From contig PCVV01000039.1 in NCBI GenBank assembly GCA_002762735.1, positions 1 to 7,508 on the forward strand: a DNA stretch of 7,508 nt, written 5' to 3'. The notes under the pieces were generated by a model that made no database searches, was not told where the DNA came from, and saw only the letters and a program-made list of their open reading frames with translations. Of this stretch, positions 5,819 to 7,508 are shown piece by piece (the first letter of the stretch is position 1; every line of letters begins with the position of its first letter). A program made the translations under genes and the position numbers. Origin of the DNA: Candidatus Pacearchaeota archaeon CG11_big_fil_rev_8_21_14_0_20_30_13 (lineage in GTDB: Archaea; Nanobdellota; Nanobdellia; Pacearchaeales; GW2011-AR1).

Positions 5819-6916
5819 ATGGTACAAGAATATTCTAGAAGAGATGGTGATCCTTACCTTTCCGAAGTTAAAGAAGTTGACCGTGAACTTGCAGAAATTT
5901 TAAAAAAACAGTCCACAAGAATTAAAGTAGTTGGAATTGGAGGTGGAGGTGGAAACTCCTTAAACCGTATGAGAGAAATTGGAATTAAAGGAGGAGAATT
6001 AATTGCTATGAATACCGACGCTCAAGATCTATTGTATACAAATGCTGATCAAAAAGTTCTTTTAGGAAAAGAATTAACCCAAGGACTTGGTGCAGGAAGC
6101 AATCCTAAAATAGGTGAAGAAGCAGCAAAAGAATCTGAATCTGAAATTAAGAAAAAATTAAGTGGAAGTGATATGATTTTTATTACTTGTGGGATGGGTG
6201 GAGGAACAGGAACTGGAGCCGCTCCGGTTGTTTCTTCTATTGCAAAAAAACTTGGAGCTTTAACGATTGGAGTTGTAACAATGCCATTTACAATTGAGGG
6301 TGCAAAAAGAATTGAAAATGCAGTTTATGGGTTAGAAAGGATGGAGTCTATCACAGACACTCTAATTGTCATCCCTAATGATAAACTTTTAGAACTTGCA
6401 CCAGATTTACCTCTTCATACTGCTTTCAAAATTGCTGATGAGATTTTGACAAATGCCGTTAAAGGAGTCACTGAGTTAGTAACTACTTCTGGACTTGTAA
6501 ATTTAGACTTTGCAGACATAAAAGCTGTAATGGTCGAAGGGGGCGTTTCTTTAATAGGAATGGGTGAAAGTGATACTGAGAGAAGGGCTCTTGATGCAGT
6601 TACAAAAGCAATTCAAAATCCGCTTCTAGATGTAGATATTTCTGGGGCCAAAGGTGCACTTGTGAATATTATTGGAGGACCAGATATGAGCCTTGAAGAG
6701 TGTAAAGAAATAATAAGCGCTGTGGGAGAAAAACTTAGTCCCGATGCAAAAATGATTTGGGGTGCAAAAATCTCTCCCGATATGGATAGGTCAATCAGAG
6801 TTCTTTTAATAATCACTGGTGTAAAAAGCTCTCAGGTTCTTGGACACGGAGAAGATTTTGATTCTATTAGACATAGAGAAATGGAAGAAGAACTTGGAAT
6901 TGAATTTCTCGAATAG
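5819..6916 (+). CDS. ftsZ: Cell-division GTPase FtsZ
   Basis: A 365-aa tubulin-family GTPase that polymerises into the division ring. The G-box GMGGGTGTG is at 125-133, the glycine loop VVGIGGGGGNSLNRM at 37-51, and the catalytic T7 loop NLDFAD at 228-233 supplies D230 and D233 to the neighbouring subunit's nucleotide. NTDAQ (65-69), LGAGSNPKIGEEAAKES (90-106) and the GESDTE segment resemble Methanocaldococcus FtsZ1 from memory, so it is probably that paralogue type. An N-terminal extension of about 32 charged residues precedes the fold. The C-terminus is short and acidic (EMEEELGIEFLE), replacing the long linker of bacterial FtsZ. The glycine loop has Gly where most FtsZ have GGAG, an uncommon variation. 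The ATG is supported by a TATA box; the next gene starts 5 nt after the stop. Confidence 0.97.
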   Translation: MVQEYSRRDGDPYLSEVKEVDRELAEILKKQSTRIKVVGIGGGGGNSLNRMREIGIKGGELIAMNTDAQDLLYTNADQKVLLGKELTQGLGAGSNPKIGEEAAKESESEIKKKLSGSDMIFITCGMGGGTGTGAAPVVSSIAKKLGALTIGVVTMPFTIEGAKRIENAVYGLERMESITDTLIVIPNDKLLELAPDLPLHTAFKIADEILTNAVKGVTELVTTSGLVNLDFADIKAVMVEGGVSLIGMGESDTERRALDAVTKAIQNPLLDVDISGAKGALVNIIGGPDMSLEECKEIISAVGEKLSPDAKMIWGAKISPDMDRSIRVLLIITGVKSSQVLGHGEDFDSIRHREMEEELGIEFLE

Positions 6917-6921
6917 AAATA

Positions 6922-7212
6922 ATGGTAAGGACTATTGATTTTGTATTCAGAAAAGATCAAGAAGCAACTGCTGAGATTGATGGAAATAGATTTGGACTTG
7001 GGGATATTTATAAGTTAGCTACTACTACTCTCGATATAAATTTTAAAAGAATATTGAATGTTAGGCTATACTCTAATGACCCCGATAGCTACAAAAAAAT
7101 TAATTTGCTTTCGTATTATATTCATCCAGAACATGTTTTTCATTTTAAAGGGTTCTCAAATATTTCTTTATCTGATGAATTTCAAATCAAAGTTTTTAGG
7201 AAGCTTAAATAA
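6922..7212 (+). CDS. Hypothetical protein between ftsZ and secE
   Basis: A 96-aa protein I cannot assign. It looks soluble, mixed alpha/beta, with probable strands at 2-9 (VRTIDFVF), 45-51 (LNVRLYS) and 87-94 (FQIKVFRK), one helix near 25-37, and many aromatic residues in the second half (YYIHPEHVFHFKGF, 65-78). There is no transmembrane segment, signal peptide or cysteine. It starts 5 nt after the ftsZ stop without a TATA box or Shine-Dalgarno site of its own, so it is most likely on the ftsZ transcript and translated by reinitiation. In many archaea ftsZ is followed directly by secE, so this gene is an insertion into a conserved order. A division-related role is only guilt by association. 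Confidence 0.72.
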   Translation: MVRTIDFVFRKDQEATAEIDGNRFGLGDIYKLATTTLDINFKRILNVRLYSNDPDSYKKINLLSYYIHPEHVFHFKGFSNISLSDEFQIKVFRKLK

Positions 7213-7214
7213 GT

Positions 7215-7223
7215 TTTAAAAAC
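7215..7223 (+). promoter_or_regulatory. TATA box for secE
   Basis: TTTAAAAAC, right after the stop of the 96-aa gene, is centred 25 nt before the secE ATG. It suggests secE is transcribed separately, leaderless, rather than only as part of an ftsZ operon. Confidence 0.5.
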
Positions 7224-7243
7224 TCCCCGCTACTATCTCTTTT

Positions 7244-7408
7244 ATGGAAAGTCTAAAAATGTTTTATTATAAATGCATCAGAGTTTGGAAAACTTTGAAA
7301 AAGCCAACTAAAAAAGAATTTGAAATGACTGCAAAAGTTTCTGCAATTGGTATTTTAATCTTAGGAGTAATCGGATTTATTATTTCTATTATCATGGGAT
7401 ACTTATAA
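7244..7408 (+). CDS. secE: Protein translocase subunit SecE (Sec61 gamma)
   Basis: A 54-aa single-span membrane protein, the SecE/Sec61-gamma clamp of the SecYE translocon. The N-terminal amphipathic helix (CIRVWKTLKKPTKKEFEMTAK, about 11-31) with the conserved K-P-T-x-x-E-F turn leads to one transmembrane helix (about 32-52, IGILILGVIGFIISII). This is the minimal archaeal form; bacterial SecE often has extra helices. Position after ftsZ and before a probable spt5 gene fits the conserved archaeal order. The ATG at 7244 has a TATA box at the standard distance; an in-frame Met at residue 6 is the only alternative. Confidence 0.92.
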   Translation: MESLKMFYYKCIRVWKTLKKPTKKEFEMTAKVSAIGILILGVIGFIISIIMGYL

Positions 7409-7424
7409 AAGAGAAATAAAAACT

Positions 7425-7433
7425 TTTATAAAC
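7425..7433 (+). promoter_or_regulatory. TATA box for the gene starting at 7490 (with 5' leader)
   Basis: TTTATAAAC matches the other promoters here, predicting a start of transcription near 7452-7456. The first usable ATG is about 36 nt farther on, so this transcript should have a real 5' leader, unlike its neighbours. Confidence 0.5.
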
Positions 7434-7470
7434 CAAGTATTTTAATTATAGTTACTGCTTCTACAGTTTT

Positions 7471-7476
7471 GGAGGT
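7471..7476 (+). promoter_or_regulatory. Shine-Dalgarno site before the gene at 7490
   Basis: GGAGGT is a full match to the archaeal anti-Shine-Dalgarno. It lies 13 nt before the ATG, somewhat far. No closer start codon in an open frame follows it. Confidence 0.5.
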
Positions 7477-7489
7477 AGTTAGAACAAAA

Positions 7490-7508
7490 ATGATATTTAT
7501 TATTAAGG
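7490..7508 (+). CDS. spt5: Start of a gene, probably transcription elongation factor Spt5 (NusG)
   Basis: Only the first six codons (MIFIIK) and one base are in the window. Archaeal Spt5 proteins commonly begin MIF followed by a short hydrophobic strand, and spt5 follows secE in many archaea, usually before the L11-L1-L10 ribosomal genes. The assignment therefore rests mainly on gene order. It has its own TATA box, a leader of about 36 nt and a GGAGGT site. Confidence 0.5.

Noticed and set aside
5760..5819. A 19-codon ATG frame ending in a TAATG overlap with the ftsZ start
   Set aside because: It contains the ftsZ TATA box, has no promoter at the usual spacing or ribosome site, and its peptide looks random. 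The overlap is probably chance.
6613..6816. Minus-strand open frame inside ftsZ
   Set aside because: It lies within strongly conserved FtsZ coding sequence and has no promoter signal or family resemblance.
1..7508. CRISPR array, insertion sequence, tRNA or 5S rRNA
   Set aside because: No regularly spaced repeats, no transposase motifs or terminal inverted repeats, and no cloverleaf with a GGTTCRA-type T-loop were seen by eye. Short repeats such as TTTAGTATTTT are AT-rich and local.

Overview
The window reads as a piece of a small, AT-rich archaeal chromosome. The archaeal assignment rests on direct markers: an archaeal-type 23S rRNA 3' end, the wyosine enzyme Taw1, ribosomal protein eL40, the hypusine-site factor aIF5A, a SlyD/FKBP26-type prolyl isomerase, an archaeal-type FtsZ, SecE (Sec61-gamma type), and TATA boxes of the form TTTATAAAC or TTTAAAAAC about 25 nt upstream of start codons. 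The strong AT bias, very short spacers, mostly leaderless genes and a divergent 23S suggest a DPANN-type lineage (Pacearchaeota/Woesearchaeota-like). That placement is inference.

Layout. Positions 1 to about 431 are the 3' end of 23S rRNA (peptidyl-transferase loop, A-loop region, sarcin-ricin loop), followed by nested hairpins and a T-run. Positions 619-1225 hold a plus-strand two-gene unit: a small protein with a CARF/Rossmann-like look and a basic protein of unknown function. It meets the minus-strand taw1 gene (1226-2269) tail to tail with no spacer. An 83-aa unknown gene and a membrane site-2 protease (M50 with a PDZ domain) follow on the minus strand. A two-helix membrane microprotein (plus) runs tail to tail, again with no spacer, into rpl40e (minus), which lies downstream of the aIF5A gene (minus). 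The aIF5A gene is divergent from an FKBP26-like chaperone/prolyl isomerase (plus). Last comes ftsZ, an unknown 96-aa protein, secE and the first codons of a gene that is probably spt5. This is the conserved archaeal ftsZ-secE-spt5 neighbourhood with an extra gene inserted.

Together these are mostly information-processing and cell-envelope housekeeping genes: translation (23S, eL40, aIF5A, tRNA-Phe wyosine), protein export and folding (SecE, FKBP), membrane proteolysis and cell division. Nine genes have a TATA element centred about 25-28 nt before the start codon, implying leaderless mRNAs. Only the protease and the putative spt5 gene show a Shine-Dalgarno sequence.

I see no CRISPR array, transposon, tRNA or clear multi-gene defence system. 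The points most worth a second look are substitutions at near-universal 23S positions, the CARF-like gene pair behind the rRNA, and the unknown gene between ftsZ and secE. No stretch longer than 300 bases lacks a gene; the largest gap is about 190 bases after the rRNA.
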